In this document: positions 46,492 to 60,261 of the stretch, piece after piece
Layout: each line of letters opens with the position of its first letter
Numbering within the stretch: position 1 is the first letter of the stretch
From: Anaeramoeba flamelloides
Lineage: Eukaryota; Metamonada; Anaeramoebidae
Direction of reading: 5' to 3'
Assembly: GCA_027625915.1 (NCBI GenBank)
Contig: JANTQA010000042.1
Span: 1,314,001-1,378,000 of the forward strand
Length of the DNA: 64,000 nt
The notes under the pieces: generated by a model
The model's input: only the letters and a program-made list of their open reading frames with translations
What the model was told of the DNA's origin: nothing
Database searches by the model: none
Position numbers and translations under genes: made by a program

Positions 46492-48642
46492 TTAATTAAT
46501 TTGTTCTTTTTGCGGTTTTTTGCCTTCAATAACATTATTGCATTGTGTTACCCACTCGTCTCTTTCACTTCTTGATTCTGAAAGGAAGATGAATGTTTTT
46601 TTTTCGAATTGGATTTGAAAGGATTTCCCAACGTGTCGATCCTTAATGCCTTTAATTTTTGTATCAATAGGTTCAATGGATAAAGCGTCCTTGACGTTTT
46701 TTGTGATTTTGACTTTGGTGTCTAACTCCTTCCTGATCTTGAGTTTCCCATTTTCAAAGATTTCAACCCATTTCCTGTTGAATGATTTTGGCCATCCTGA
46801 TTGAAGGTATAAGTAGCTACTGAAATAAACATCACCATCGTTTTCTTCAACTTCTAACATTTGAGTAAAATGAAATTAAATAAAATAATAAAAAAGGGAA
46901 AATAAGAAAAATGAAAAATTGATTGTGTATTTTTTTGAAAAATATTACTCAAAAAGTGAAAAAATATAGGTTCATTGAGAATAATTTTAAAATATATAAC
47001 ACATAGGTCTTTTTTGTAAATTCAGATTCATTATTTACTTGCTTTACATTTTTTTTTAAAAAGTAAATTAGATTCGAAGAATTAATTGTTTGGAGGTGAA
47101 CTTCTGTAATTTAAAGATACCCATTGTTTAAATTGAATGTTATCATCTCGAAACCAAACCAAAAAAAAAAAAAGAGATTGTGTTTTCTTACTTGCTTTCC
47201 GGCTTGTAAATGTCTAACTGATAAATCCTTTTTCAAGTAAAATTCCTTTTTTAACTTCTCTCAATTTCCCAAACCTGACAAATTCCTTTTTGGTGTTGTT
47301 GATTTCAAATTGAAACAACATTCCTTTCATCCTCAAGTACTTCTTTTTGAGAGATATTGATTCTAATTTCACAAAGACATAAATGATCTTTTTTTCTAAC
47401 GAAAAAATAATAAGACTATGTTCTTTCTCGCCAACAAACTATCCCAATCATCCAAACCTAAAGATAAAAAAGTCACAATAACTCAAAAAAGTTTGAATAG
47501 TCTTAACTCAAATCTCTATTATCTTATTTTCACAAAGTGTTTTCGAAAAGGTCTAAGAGGTTATAAAGATAATCTTTAATTCACTTTTGAAAAAATTCTG
47601 TTTGGGAGCAGTGTAAAATTGCCTTAATTTGATTTAAACTGGTTTATTTTTATTAAAAACAATTGACAGCTGAAATAAAAGGTTAAGAATTATTGTCAAA
47701 ATTAAAAACTCATAAATACAAAATAAATTAATGTGAAAAGAGAAGTTCTTCCAAACTCTTTAAAAAAATTTTCAAAGGATAGTTTTAATTCTTTGATAAT
47801 TAAACCCAAAAGAACTCTCTTAATAATTTTTGTCTCATGGAAAACCATCTTGTGGACTCGGTTTTCAGGTGAAAAGGGTTAAATTGTTGTATAAAAACAC
47901 CCTTAAAAGAGTTCCATAATCTCAGCAGAATTTAACCAAATAGAATTTCCTTTTCAAAAAACAGAAATTTTAAGAATACTAACAATTTTCACTATTTTAC
48001 CCCCAGGCCCTACCAATATATGCTTTTAAAATTATCATAATTTCCATTTCAAATAAATTAGATTTTATGATAAATATCCAAATTTATTTTTAGTTATTTT
48101 TTTACTTTTTTTAATTTTATTTTTAGACGAAGAACAAAGATTTCTGGTGTATAGAACTAAATATAGTTGGTTCATAATTTAATTTATTATTATTGATAAT
48201 TTCAATTTATAAAAATATTTATTTTCAAAATTTTATTTTTAATAGATCAATGAATTTGAAATGGGGTTTATATAAACACAAATGAAATTCCGAAGTTGTA
48301 GTAAATATTGTTTTTTACTCACCTTTTCAAGTTTGTCAAGTTCGAACTTTACAATCCCTTTGAAGTCCTTTTTTTTTAATTTATAATCAAAAATCTATTT
48401 GATTTTTTTTTTGTTTTCGTCGTTTTGTATTTTATAATTTGAATAGTTTTATTCCAATTTCTTAAAAATTAAAACCCCTTTTGAAAAGTGAATGTAAAAC
48501 AACACAACTACAAACAACCTTCTAGGATTGGAGTTTTGTCCCGAAAGCCAAAAAATTTACCCTTTTTTTAAATTTCAAGAGGATTAACAAAACATATTCT
48601 TTATTTGTGTCTTTGCTAGGTGGATTTTTATTATTCAAAGCC
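46492..48642 (-). CDS. Small PH-domain protein with probable upstream exons
   Basis: The secure part is 46860-46492. It encodes a PH domain: YLYLQSGWPKSFNRKWVEIF, ENGKLKIRKE, GKSFQIQFEKKTFIFLSES, and the C-terminal helix SRSERDEWVTQCNNVI with the conserved Trp. PH domains bind phosphoinositides or proteins at membranes. An ATG opens this frame at 46860, so a 122-aa protein is possible. Upstream, three further minus-strand coding patches have splice sites with matching phases: 48642-48561 (TNKEYVLLILLKFKKR), 48394-48323 (IFDYKLKKKDFKGIVKFELD, donor GTGAGT), and about 47342-47219 (YLRMKGMLFQFEINN). The second looks like a C2-domain strand pair. If joined to an acceptor at 46854 they give a C2-like/PH protein. 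I trust the PH exon strongly and the upstream model weakly. Confidence 0.6.
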
Positions 48643-49199
48643 CTTAAAAAAAAGATTTTATTACATTTTTTTTTCAGTGCTATAATATGCCCTACTCTAA
48701 AACAAAATATAAATTTGTGATATATGTTGGGGATAGTAAAATAGTTTACATTTTATTCATATCTCAACATTCTATTGTAACTAGCCCCTTATAAGCTTAC
48801 AATAAAAAGAAAATTAAATTATTTATACGGATACTCTTTAAATAATATTAAATAAAAATAACTCACAAATTAAGAAACATTCTGTTTCATGATCTAATTC
48901 ATAATTAAAAAAATAAAAATGTTGATTTCTGGTCTAAGACACTTTATTTGATTGAACCCCAACTAAAATTTAAAAGTAAAATTATGATATATTGAAAAAA
49001 AGCAAGATTAATAATCATTAGATCCCAGGTTTGGGTTTAGGGTATTTGTAAATATGAAAAAATTGAAAATTTCAACTTAGATAAAAATATTACTTCAATT
49101 GTATTTCACCTAAGTAATAAATTTTAATTAAGATAACATCAACACCCCCAGACTAAAAAAATGAGGCCCCTCTATTTATTTTTCTTAGTAGTAATTTGA

Positions 49200-49335
49200 T
49201 TTTTAATAGCGACTGGCCAGAAAAAACGTCTATTTTGGGCGTAAAAAATTATAAATAAACACGCGAAATTATCTTTGGATAAATATAACTTTTAGATAAT
49301 TACTTGTTTAGTTAATAACCTTTCTTTTTAAACAA
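49200..49335. repeat. Interspersed repeat D, fragment D5
   Basis: Contains CGTCTATTTTGGGCGTAAAA, followed by sequence parallel to D3. Confidence 0.45.
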
Positions 49336-49445
49336 TCTTATCTCAAACAACTGAAAATAGAGAAAAAAATCAAGGATCAGAAATGTTAAACATTCAAGTT
49401 TTTTCAGGATTTAATGAATATATAAAATTCTATTATTCTCTTCTA

Positions 49446-49642
49446 CAGTTAGTTTCACTTTTAAGGCACAAACTTTCAACGAAATTTAAGACACAATAAA
49501 AATATCAAATTAAAGCACAAAATTCAAATTCTAGTAAAAATAAATTGTAAAAAAAAAAATTCCAAATTTTGTGCCTTAATTTGAGATTTTTTTGTGTCTT
49601 AAATTTGGTTGAAAGTTTGAGCCTTAAAAGTGAAAATGACTG
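49446..49642. mobile_element. MITE family B, copy B4
   Basis: A 197-bp near-palindrome from CAGTTAGTTTCACTTTTAAG to GTGAAAATGACTG, with TA on both sides. It lies about 40 bp from palindrome array C4. Confidence 0.85.
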
Positions 49643-49679
49643 TATATTTTCGAATTAAAAAAAAACCACATGGATTTGT

Positions 49680-50225
49680 CATTAGATACCTAGCTTTCCT
49701 CAGGGTTTTCTGTTTTATCTGTTAAATGTTCTAGATTTTTTTTTAAGGTTTTCTATTTTATTTGTGAAGTGTTCTTGTTTTTTTTTACTTTTTGAAATAA
49801 ACTGCAGATTTTAAAAATTTTTGGGTAAATTTCAAAAAGAAAAAAAAAACCTAACGAAAATCTATTGATTTTCAAAATAAATAGAAAACTCAAAAAAAAC
49901 CTAATGAAAATCTATAGATTATCGAAATAAAATAGAAAACCTCAAAAAAACCTAGAACACTTCACAAATAAAATAGAAAACTCAAGAAAAGCTAACAGCG
50001 GTTTTCCAAAATTCAAAAGATTGGGTAAAATCAAAGTTTTTACTCAATTCCTTTGAATTCTGGAAAATCTAACGAGAGTGTCCTAGGTTTTTTTTTACTT
50101 TTTGGAATAAACCGAAAATTTCATAAATTTTCTGTTTATTTCAAAAATTAAAAAAAATCGAACGGAAAGTGTCCGTAGAGTGTTGTCAAGTGCCTAATTT
50201 TTTTATTACTTTATGTAATCTACTG
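49680..50225. repeat. Palindrome array C4
   Basis: H3 and H2 modules lie at 49695-49995, including GAAAACTCAAGAAAAGC and ACTTTTTGAAATAAAC. H1 lies at 50003-50063. A clean H2 lies at 50083-50160. The edge linker is GTGTCCGTAGAGTG then GTCAAGTGCCTAA. Confidence 0.7.
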
Positions 50226-51674
50226 AAAATTTAAATAAATTTCACTTTATTACAAAAATTATAAAAATCTTACTGAAAAATCTAAAAAAAATTTCTATTT
50301 AAAACAAGTTCTAAATCTTTAATAATTAAAATAAAAAAATCCAGATTTAAGAAATTATTATAAAATTTAAAATAATTTCAAAAGATTAATAAAATAAACT
50401 TTTTGCTGTAAAAATAAATATTATTTTATTTTTTTTTATTATTAAATATAAAAAACACTATTAAAAAATTTTTTTTCAAATTAAATTGAATTTGATCTTT
50501 TAAAATATTACGGAGCAATGGCCTTATTAACTAATAAATTTATTATAGATGATGTTCTGAAAAAGTAAAAAATTAACAAAATTTAATGTTTTTTCTTTGA
50601 ATAGTATAATCATAATAATTCCCAGTCGTCCAAATCCCTCTTCAAATATCCGATAAACAGAACATTCATCTTCTATCTTACCCCCCCCCCATTACAGAGT
50701 TTTATTATAATATTATTACCTCTTAGAAAACTTGAAATCTAACAATAGAACAAATATTTCTTCAAGAGAAAACACTAAAATCTGAATTTTGAGATTATAA
50801 ACATTCTGCTTGAAAAATAATTTAGAAAAATTTTTAGATTTTTAGTAAATATTTAATATCTAAATACCCAAAAATAAAAAGGCGGGACTATTCCAAAGTT
50901 ATGATTAACCTTTCTCTTCAATCTTTGTAATTTAAAATAATATTTTGCAACGCGAACTGAGTTTAGATATTGATTTAACCGAAGAGAATTAGAAAATACT
51001 ATATATTAAATGCTTACTATTAACATTTATTTTTTTTTATAGCTGGAAATATATGGACTGTGGAATTAGTCAATATTAATTCCTTATTAAGTTATTATTA
51101 ACAAAATAAATTATATACAAACCAGTAAGCCAAATTGGAAGTAGAAGAAAATAATTTTTTGATCTGATCACTACTTTAATTTCTTTCTTTTGCTTTTTTT
51201 TTCAAAGTTATTAGCTTATAACAATCTTTGTGATACCGAATTAAAGATTATTTCTCTAATTCACAATGTATTTATACCATAAGAAAATTTTCTTAATATT
51301 AAATCCGAATCAACCAAAAAACAAACTCGAATATCCATACAACAATTAAAAATTTTTTTCCGATTTACAAAAAACTATAATTATAAACAATCAGACCTTT
51401 TTTAAATTAATTACTAAATGTAATAAAAATGTAAAATTATTCTTTTAGCAGCTTATCATAATAATTTATATAAACCGAAGACTTTTTAAATTCACAAAAT
51501 AACATATTCAAAAGATCTGAAACACTATTAAAAAATGTACATTTTTTATTTTATAATTCGAAGATAAAATTTTACATCTTCATGTTAAATTTGAGCAATC
51601 TTTTTTTTAAAAATAATTTAAATAAATTTAATAATTTTTTAAAAGTTTTCAAAAATGTACTATTTCAATTATAA
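50226..51674. other. AT-rich region, no gene seen
   Basis: Low-complexity sequence with a short C run at about 50681. No gene or repeat copy is supported. Confidence 0.5.
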
Positions 51675-52169
51675 AGTAGTGAAAAAAATACCTGACATCA
51701 AAAAAATCCCGGATAAGATTTTTAATAGTGAATATTGTTGAAATTGTTGTGTAATTTCATTTATTTACAATCAAATCCAATTTTTAAGAATCAAACTTTT
51801 TAAATTAGAACTCACCCACTTATTAGAATGATGATTAATTAAATTACACTTATTCAAAACACCATTCAATCAATCAAAAAACAAAAATAAAACGTATCAT
51901 CTCCCAAAGTCTATTTAAACCTCTAAAAACTCTATTGTTTTTCAAAAAAAGAAGATCAACTTAGACTATCAAACAATTACTCGAATATTCTATAGGCACC
52001 TTACTTTGATGAACTTAAGGCAGGTTTATTACAAATCTCATAAAAAAATTGGTTATTTATAATAAGGATTTGATTGAAAATAAATGAAATTACATAAAAA
52101 TTTTCCAAATATTCACAATTAAAAATCTTGTCAGGGATTTTTTTCATGTCCGGTATTTTTTTCCCTGCT
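51675..52169. mobile_element. MITE family A, copy A4
   Basis: 495 bp. The left end is GTGAAAAAAATACCTGACAT, AAAATCCCGG, GATTTTTAATAGTGAATATT. The right end is AATATTCACAATTAAAAATC, TGTCAGGGAT, CATGTCCGGTATT, CCCTGCT. The interior aligns with A2 throughout, for example TTAGAATGATGATTAATTAA. No ORF. Confidence 0.87.
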
Positions 52170-52883
52170 ATATAACAAAATTTCGATTTTTAGGTTTAAA
52201 TTATTTTTTTTTATTGATAATAATCTTTTTCTGTTTAAAAGTTCAAATTTTCTCAAGAAGATTTTATGTTTTAGAACAAACCCTAACAATTAACCCCACC
52301 CCACCCTCCCAAAATTTTAAAAAAAAAAAAAAAAAAACAAATAAAACACAGAAATGAAAGAAATACAATCAACTTAAAAAAAGAGAATTTGAAAAAAGTA
52401 AAAAATTAAAAAATTATATTAGAATATAATTTTTCCATTTTTTCCCACCTTTTGTAAATATATTGATATTACAACTAATACTAGAGAAAATAAATCAAAA
52501 GATATCTTTTTTTTTCGATATTCTTAAATATTGAGTAAATCATGGATATTAAAAAATTCAAAAAGAGTTATTTTTTCAAAATATAACTATTTTTTTTTTT
52601 TAAATACCAAAACACACGCTATTTTGTTTTCATATTTTTTAACTGTAAAAGTAATTATAATTAAATTTTCAAATTGAGAATTATTAATTATGAATTATTG
52701 TAAAAAATCTTATAATTTATTTTTTCAATATTATTAAGAAATGATTTTTTTAATGTATTTAAACTTCAAAACATGAATATTACGATTTATTTATAATAAT
52801 AACATATTAAAGTTATATACTAATCCACACAACACCAATCCCTTATGGGATATTACCTCAAAAAAAAAAAAAAAAAAAAAAAA
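52170..52883. other. AT-rich 3' flank of CARMIL-like gene
   Basis: Low-complexity sequence with an A run (52859-52882) directly after the stop codon. No gene is supported. Confidence 0.5.
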
Positions 52884-54221
52884 TTAATCTTCATTACTGC
52901 CACGAGGAATTAATATATTAGTGGGAAATGAAAATGTTTCAATATTTGATTTCTTATTATATTTAACCTTTGATAATTTTTCATCTTCCTTTTTTTTTAT
53001 TTGTGAATTGCTCTTAGAATTTTCATTTTTTTTAATTTTCATCTTTTCAGTTTTATTTATTTTTTTATTTTTCAATTTTTTCAAGAAATATTGATTAGTT
53101 AATTTATTGAAATTCAATTGTAATTCAATTTTGAAATGCATTTCGATATCTGGTACAAAATTAGAAATTATTGTATCAAAAGCAAAAAGATTTTCTGAAA
53201 GTAGAGATGATATGCAAATATTTGGGTTTTTCTGTATCAAATTAAAAAAATGTTCATCAGATTGTACATCCTCAAGAATGGCTTGCCACTGGAAGGAAAA
53301 AATTGATTTGTTAGAATTTAAATATTTAAAAATTTTTAATAGACCACCTTTACCAAAACAGTTCAATGAAATATCCAAATAACGAATTGTTGAATTTGTT
53401 CTTAAACCACTAAAACTGGAAGCAACATTTGAAAGCAGCATTTTTTTGATTACCCCCTTTAAACTTAAATATTTTATCGTTCTATTTTCAATAAATAATT
53501 TTTTTAATGAACTAGATAATTTTTCTTGTGATTTCTTATACGTTGTATTCCCACCTATTGATATTTTTTTTAAGGTTTCATTTTCATAAATCGATTCAAA
53601 GATTTCAATTAATCTTTTATTTCCTATATTATTATTTTCAATGTTTAATTCCCTTAAAAAGTGTTTATCCCCTTTTAAAATTTCAACCAATTTTTTTATA
53701 TCAGTTTTATTTAATTCATTTGCAGAGACATTTAAACAAAATTTATGTTTATTTTGCAAATTTGAAATAGATTGTATTATTTTATTAAAATTATTTTTCA
53801 AATTAACAGTTTTCGAGATATTTAATTTTTTTTAGCGATTTCGTTTTTAATTAATATTTTATTCATGATAAGATAACAATTATTATCAAAATCATTATTC
53901 GAAAAGTCAAGTTTTTTTATAGTTTTTGCAAATTTCAAATTAATAATTTTTAAAAGTGATTTGAGTTCAGGATTTGTATTTGATATTGACAAATGTGTTA
54001 ACCTCCCCCTTTGATTCATTAATTTTAAGTAAAAAATCGTTTAAATCTGTAGTACCTTCAGTGTCTAGTCGATTATTAGATATTTCCAATTTTCTAATAA
54101 ATCTATATAATCCCTTTTTGATTAAAACTATTATATAAAAAAAATATATTTAATAAGTAAAAATATAATGAGATGTTAATGAAAAATTAGAGAATATTAA
54201 GAAAATAATGACAAATTTACC

Positions 54222-54225
<4 letters not shown>

Positions 54226-54270
<45 letters not shown>

Positions 54271-54338
54271 GAATAATAATAATAATAGAAAATAAATAAA
54301 TATATTTTAAATATTAAAACATGTTTTATTTTATAACT

Positions 54339-54376
<38 letters not shown>
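54226..54376. repeat. Microsatellites (TAA)n and (TA)n
   Basis: About 20 AAT/TAA triplets at 54226-54288 and about 17 TA units at 54342-54376, inside an intron of the CARMIL-like gene. Shorter TA tracts occur at 55728-55744 and 59439-59463. Confidence 0.9.
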
Positions 54377-54379
<3 letters not shown>

Positions 54380-56434
54380 AGGGAGTACAATTTTTCGTTT
54401 TAAAACCACGAAAGGCTTTAAAAATCACGTTTTTTCGAATTTTTTACATGTTTTTTTGTTTCATTTTTTTTTTTTTTTATTTTTGAAAAATTTCTTGAAA
54501 TCTTTTGAAATCATACTTTTCGTTTCTGGAATGCGAAATAATACAAACGAAAAAACTAAAAATGAAAGAAAAAAAAAACAATTATATACATGTATGATGC
54601 AATTACCTTAAAAATCATGGAAAAAAAATGTTAATTCGCAATTTCCCATTTAAGCAGGAGAATTTGCATTTTAAAACCACGGAAATTGTTTGATTTTCTA
54701 TTTTGAAAACACTAGAGCAATACAAGGTAGGTTTTCCGTTGAAAACCCATGAAAATTGTAAACTCTTTAAACACAGAGAAAAAGAATTAAATATTTTTTT
54801 TTTTTTTTAAAAAATTACTAGTTGGGGAAGAAAAGTAGTCAAAATTTAACTTTTTTTATCAATTCCAAATTAGATCAGCTCACCAATTTTTTTTTGTGTT
54901 TTGATTACATATATATCAGACAAATTAATTTTTTGAATCGCTTCAGAATGTAAAAAGCGTTTAACAAAATCAAAAAAATCATCATAGCTGTGATCTATAT
55001 ATAGAAACTCTTTTTCAAATAAAAGGGAACAGAAATTTTCAAGAATTATTCAAAATTGAATCAAATTAATTGTAGTATCATTCTAAAAGGTAATAAAAAT
55101 TTGTAACATAAAAAAAAACACTCAACTGAAAATTTAAAACCCATTAAAACAAAATAATAAAAATTAAAATTAAGTATTCTAAAAATTGGTGTACCCTTTT
55201 ATTTGAAATGAGAAATCACTTTTTGTAAATTGTATGGAAAAAAAAAATAAAATCAATAACAATCTTTGAATATATTGAATTGGAAAAAAGTTCATAAAAA
55301 GCTATTGAGAACTCTCTACACGTTAAAATTTTGTTCTTTAAAGTCTCATTTTAAAGATAAACCCATAATTCATCTGATTCTTTTGTTGGAATTGTTTTTT
55401 TTTTTTTTTTCATTATTTTCTCTTTTCTTTGTTACATACATCAATCCAATAATGGCCTTTCTTAATTTCTATATCTAGCTCATTTGGAATCAAACTTAAA
55501 CTGTTTCAATTTCTATACTAATAGATTATTTCCAAATTGTTTTCCTCTTATTTTGTGATTTTCAATATCCAACAGTTCAATATCCAAAAATAAAAAAAAC
55601 AAAAAAATGAAAAAAATGAATAATTAAAATGAAAATCACCAATAAGTAATTATCTTATTAACAATGGAATTCAATAGTATTGATGATTTGAGAGGTGTGT
55701 CCTTTTGTTTGAAAAAGAATTTATTAATATATATATATATATATGTTCTAAACTTAAAACCCATTTTTTTTGACTTGAGCTTTGAAGATAATGCTATTAT
55801 TATTATTATTATTTTTTTTTTTTTGTAATAATTTTGAATAAGAAATTATTTTTTTACAACTTCTTCTTTACAACACGAATATTCGATTATTATCTAAATT
55901 ACAATAGTAAAAAATATTTCTATGGTTGAATAATATTCTACTTTTAAATGAGAAAATAATTTGAGTTTGTTTTCCACCGTGTTACAAAAATGATATGTTT
56001 TTTTTGATTTTATAAATTAAACTCAGAGATAGAGGATATTACAACTTCAGTTTAATATGCTTCTAAAAGGCAAAATTTGTAATAAAATAAAATTAATACT
56101 CTTGAAAAGGCACAAATATTGGGTTTGTTCATCTGACAGACCAAGGTACTTATGTCTATCTTTTTAAAAATAAGCATTTTTTTTTTTGAAAAACAAACAG
56201 AAACATACCAATTCTCATTTACAAAACAGAATTCAAAATCGAAAATATAATAATTTTGGTAAATAAAAAAAAATTCAAATTCAAAAAAAAATTAAAAAAA
56301 TTATTTCCCTTATTTGAAAAAAATAATAAAATTCAATCAAAGAACAAAAAATAAAATTAACTGAAATTCACAAGATTTTATTGAATTGAAAAAAGAAATT
56401 TATATATACACATATAATGAATCATTGAAATACA

Positions 56435-56625
56435 AGACCTAAAAAAGCTAGACACTTGCTGATATTTTTTCGTTAGGTTTTCACTAAAATTTTAAAAAAT
56501 AGAGTGAAATCTTTGATTTTACTCTATTCTTTTGAATTTCAGAAAACATACTACACTTCCTTTAATTCATTTTTAATCTGAGAAATAAAAAAAAACACTA
56601 CACACTTGAGGCAATTGAAAAAACT
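56435..56625. repeat. Palindrome array C5 (short)
   Basis: One H1 hairpin (about 56485-56545, with arms AGAGTGAAATC and GATTTTACTCTATTCTTTTG) sits beside partial H2/H3 pieces. The edge motif is AGACACTTGCTGA. It lies in a CARMIL-like intron. Confidence 0.55.
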
Positions 56626-59436
56626 CTACAACACCCCCAAAAAATATTTGACAATAAATAAAATATCAAAACGATTTATTTTAAAACCCAAAGATATTTA
56701 AGTAATCCTTCAAGCATAAAAATCCTAAAATTCAGGAAATTTACTAATTGCCTAAATAGATTATATTATGTAATCAATAAAAAGGCAAAACAATTCCCCC
56801 TCTATGTTTAAAACATGAACAGAAAGAAAAAATAGAAAATAATGATCATTTTTTTATGGATATTTCCTCCCTATGAAAATGATAGATTAATATTTCATAA
56901 CAAATTAAAAGAAATAAATCTTAATGGATTAATTTTAAAACTGAGATATTTTGAAATTATTTTCATTAATTAATTATTGTGAAATCTATGATATTATACT
57001 TATATTTCCTTTCAAGTGAAATTAAAGTCTAAGATCAACTAGAGTATAATCTACACTTCTTCGATAATAATAATAAAAGCTTATTTTTATTATTATTGTT
57101 TTTTTTTTTTTGGAAAATTTTTGCTTCATATTGTTTCTTTAAATAGTTTATTCCTATAACTGGGATTAATTATGAATTTTTTTCGTTCAAAAAACTATTT
57201 TCATTTTTTTTTTGTTTTAATTAATGAAATACCCAAGTTCTATGAACCTAAGTGATGTTAATAAAAAACAGATCTTTAGACAAAAACGATCCTATAAGAT
57301 CTTATTATTACTGTTGATTATATTTTAAACAAGAAATTTTACACTTCATTAATTGTATGATAAATATGATGCCCCATTTTTGAATACTATTTTACTCATT
57401 TTAATTTTTTCAAGAATCAATTTATTTAAAAAAGAAACTTGGAAAACGATTTTTTTATTTTTTTTTAAATATAACTTATAGTTATTTTAATTCACTAAAA
57501 GGATTATTAGGAGCTATGTTTTTGATCAGGAGGTGATATTTTTTTAATTATGGGAAAAGAAATTTTTTCCAAAATGCATCAATTATACTAGGAATGGCAT
57601 ATAACATGCTTGATAAATATTTTTTATAGGGTAACGATAAAGATAATTTCTTTAATAATAAGAATAAAAATAACTAAAAAATTACAACCCCCATAAAAAA
57701 ATTAAAAAAGAAGCACTAAAAAAAATTTACAAATCAAAATTGAAACCAAAATAATAAAGAATGACCATTGGAAACAAATAAAATTGAACAAGATATCGTA
57801 AGTTAAAAAATAATCAAAATGAAACAGGAAAAACGGAAATCGTAAATGATAAATATAAAATACTAAAATTAAAGTTACAATAAAAATGAAAAATATAAAA
57901 AAATAAAAAAAAAAGGTAAAAAAAAAAAAAAAACAGGAGGAAGGGGTGGATCAAACTGTTAAATAGCAATTTAAAAGATTTTGGATTCAAATGAAAATTA
58001 TTTAATTTTAAAACCTTTAATTTTAAATTAATATTTTCAAAATTTTTTACAAATTTATTTGAACAACCTTTAGATTGTGAACAATGTGATAGATCTAAAT
58101 TTTGGATCACGCAATTATTATTATTGAATATAGCAGTAGATAAATCAATTAATTCTTTTTTATTCATTTTAACATTCAAAGTTATTCTTTTTAAAACCTG
58201 ATTTGATTCAAGAACAGAGATAATAGTTGGTATAAGATTACGTTTCATCGAACCATCCGCATAATTTTTAAATGAAAAACCTTCAAAAAATGAGTTATGT
58301 TTGAGTGATTCAAGAATCGGTTTTGTATCAATATGATTTGGTTTTTTTTCGTGTTCCCATATATAAGGCATCTCATCTAAATATAAAGTGGGTGATAAGT
58401 TTCTTTTGTCAAGCTCTTCAGTTTCTGGCTGAGAAGTAAGAATATATCTATTAGCATTATTATTAATTTTGATTTCAAATTTCCGACAATATTGTTGATA
58501 AAGGGAAATGAATTGTGTCATTATATTGACATTTTCTATTGTGTATTATTAAATTAATATAATAATTGGCTATTTTTATTAATTGTTTGATCAAATTAAG
58601 ATTTTGAAAATATTAAGAAATAATTTTTTTTTTCTTGTAAAAATAAATTTTATATTTATTATCTGTGTTTAAATATTTGAAATTATTTGTGTAAATATAT
58701 TTTCCCCATTTTATTAACTTAATATCCAAATAAAACTGAGTGAAAATTCAAACATGTTGAATTTTTTTTTTTTTTTTTCAATAAATAATTTTTCAAATAC
58801 ATAATAGTCAAGTATTTGGACCAACTTTTTTTTATCGGTCTAAAAATCAAAAGGAAGAATTTGCTTCAATAAATAAAATTATTAAAAAAATTTCATTTGA
58901 TCTTTCTGGGATTAATTTTTTAAGAAAAGATTTTTTTTTTTTGAATATTCATACTCTAGGCTTTATCAAAAAAAAAAATAATTTTCGATTGGTTGTGATT
59001 TTTTTATTTTTTATAATATAACTCAAAAAAAATTCAGAATTAATGTACAATTTTGTTTATTCAATTTAAATATTTTTAATTTAAGTTTTCCCTCTTTAAA
59101 ATGTTTTGGAAAGTCAAAAATTTAGAATTATTCCCAATAAAAACAATATTTTAATTTGACCTTTTATAAGAAGTAATTTAACAAATTAATTTTTTATCAA
59201 TGTACAAATTTTTGATTTTTTAAAATACAAAAGTTCGTGTTAAAATTATACATTAAATGTCCATTTTGATGATAAGAAGACGAGTAATTTTTAACCATCT
59301 ATCTTTTTACTGAAAATACAGCCAAAAAAAGAAAATACGAACAAAGAAAAAACCAAATAATTTTATTGTTAAATAATAAATTTAAATTTGTAATTTGTAT
59401 TTTTTTTAAGATATCACTTAAAACCAACTAATTTCA

Positions 59437-59467
<31 letters not shown>

Positions 59468-60261
59468 GAATAATAATCTCATTTTTTTATATCCTATAAG
59501 AATTTTCATTAAAAATTTCATAACATTTTTGTTCTTGAGTATTATTTATACAAGTCTTTAAAAGTATTGGTATAAATAACTTTAGAAAAAGATATTTATT
59601 TAGATTTTACTAAAAATTAAAAATTAAAAATTTTGGTTTTTATAAAAATTCTTGATAAATTGTGAAAAATATCAAAAAATTCTTATATTATTGTTTTATC
59701 TCTACTCCACAATAAAATGTATTAGTTTCTGATACAAATAACCTTTGGGTATAATTTTCCAAAATAAAAAAAAATCGGGGAATAGTCATTTAAAAAATAA
59801 AAATCGTTTTTTTATAATAACATAGAAATTGGTTTTCTATCGAATATTATATGAAATAAAAATTTCCATTTCTATTATTATTGAAGATGCGTAAATTACA
59901 CTCTAAATGTAATATACTTAAATTTACTTTAACAAAAATTGAAATGTAAACTGCCAGTTTCCATGATGAATCATAAGAAGTAATATGCACAGTTATTTTT
60001 ATTTTTAAATAGCAAAAAGTAAAAAATTGAAAATAAATTGAAAAAAGCAAAAAAAAAAAAAAAAAGTGAGGTACAAAACAATCTAAAAAAAAAATAATAA
60101 AGAAAAATTTAGAAAAAAAAAATCAAAAAATTTTCAAATCTGATTTATCAGTAAGAAATTGGCAAAAAAATTAAAAAAAAAAAAAAAATATTAGAATTTA
60201 ATTAAGACATACCCAAAATCACAACCACAATACTTTTGGACATTTTAGTTTATTTTGATAA

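Noticed and set aside
53822-54019. Separate short gene upstream of the 52884-53801 frame
   Set aside because: Its leucine-rich pattern continues directly into the next frame, so it is part of the CARMIL-like last exon, not a gene of its own.
54222-54428. Minus-strand frame with Tyr-Ile and Tyr repeats
   Set aside because: A translation of the (TA)n and (TAA)n microsatellites in an intron.
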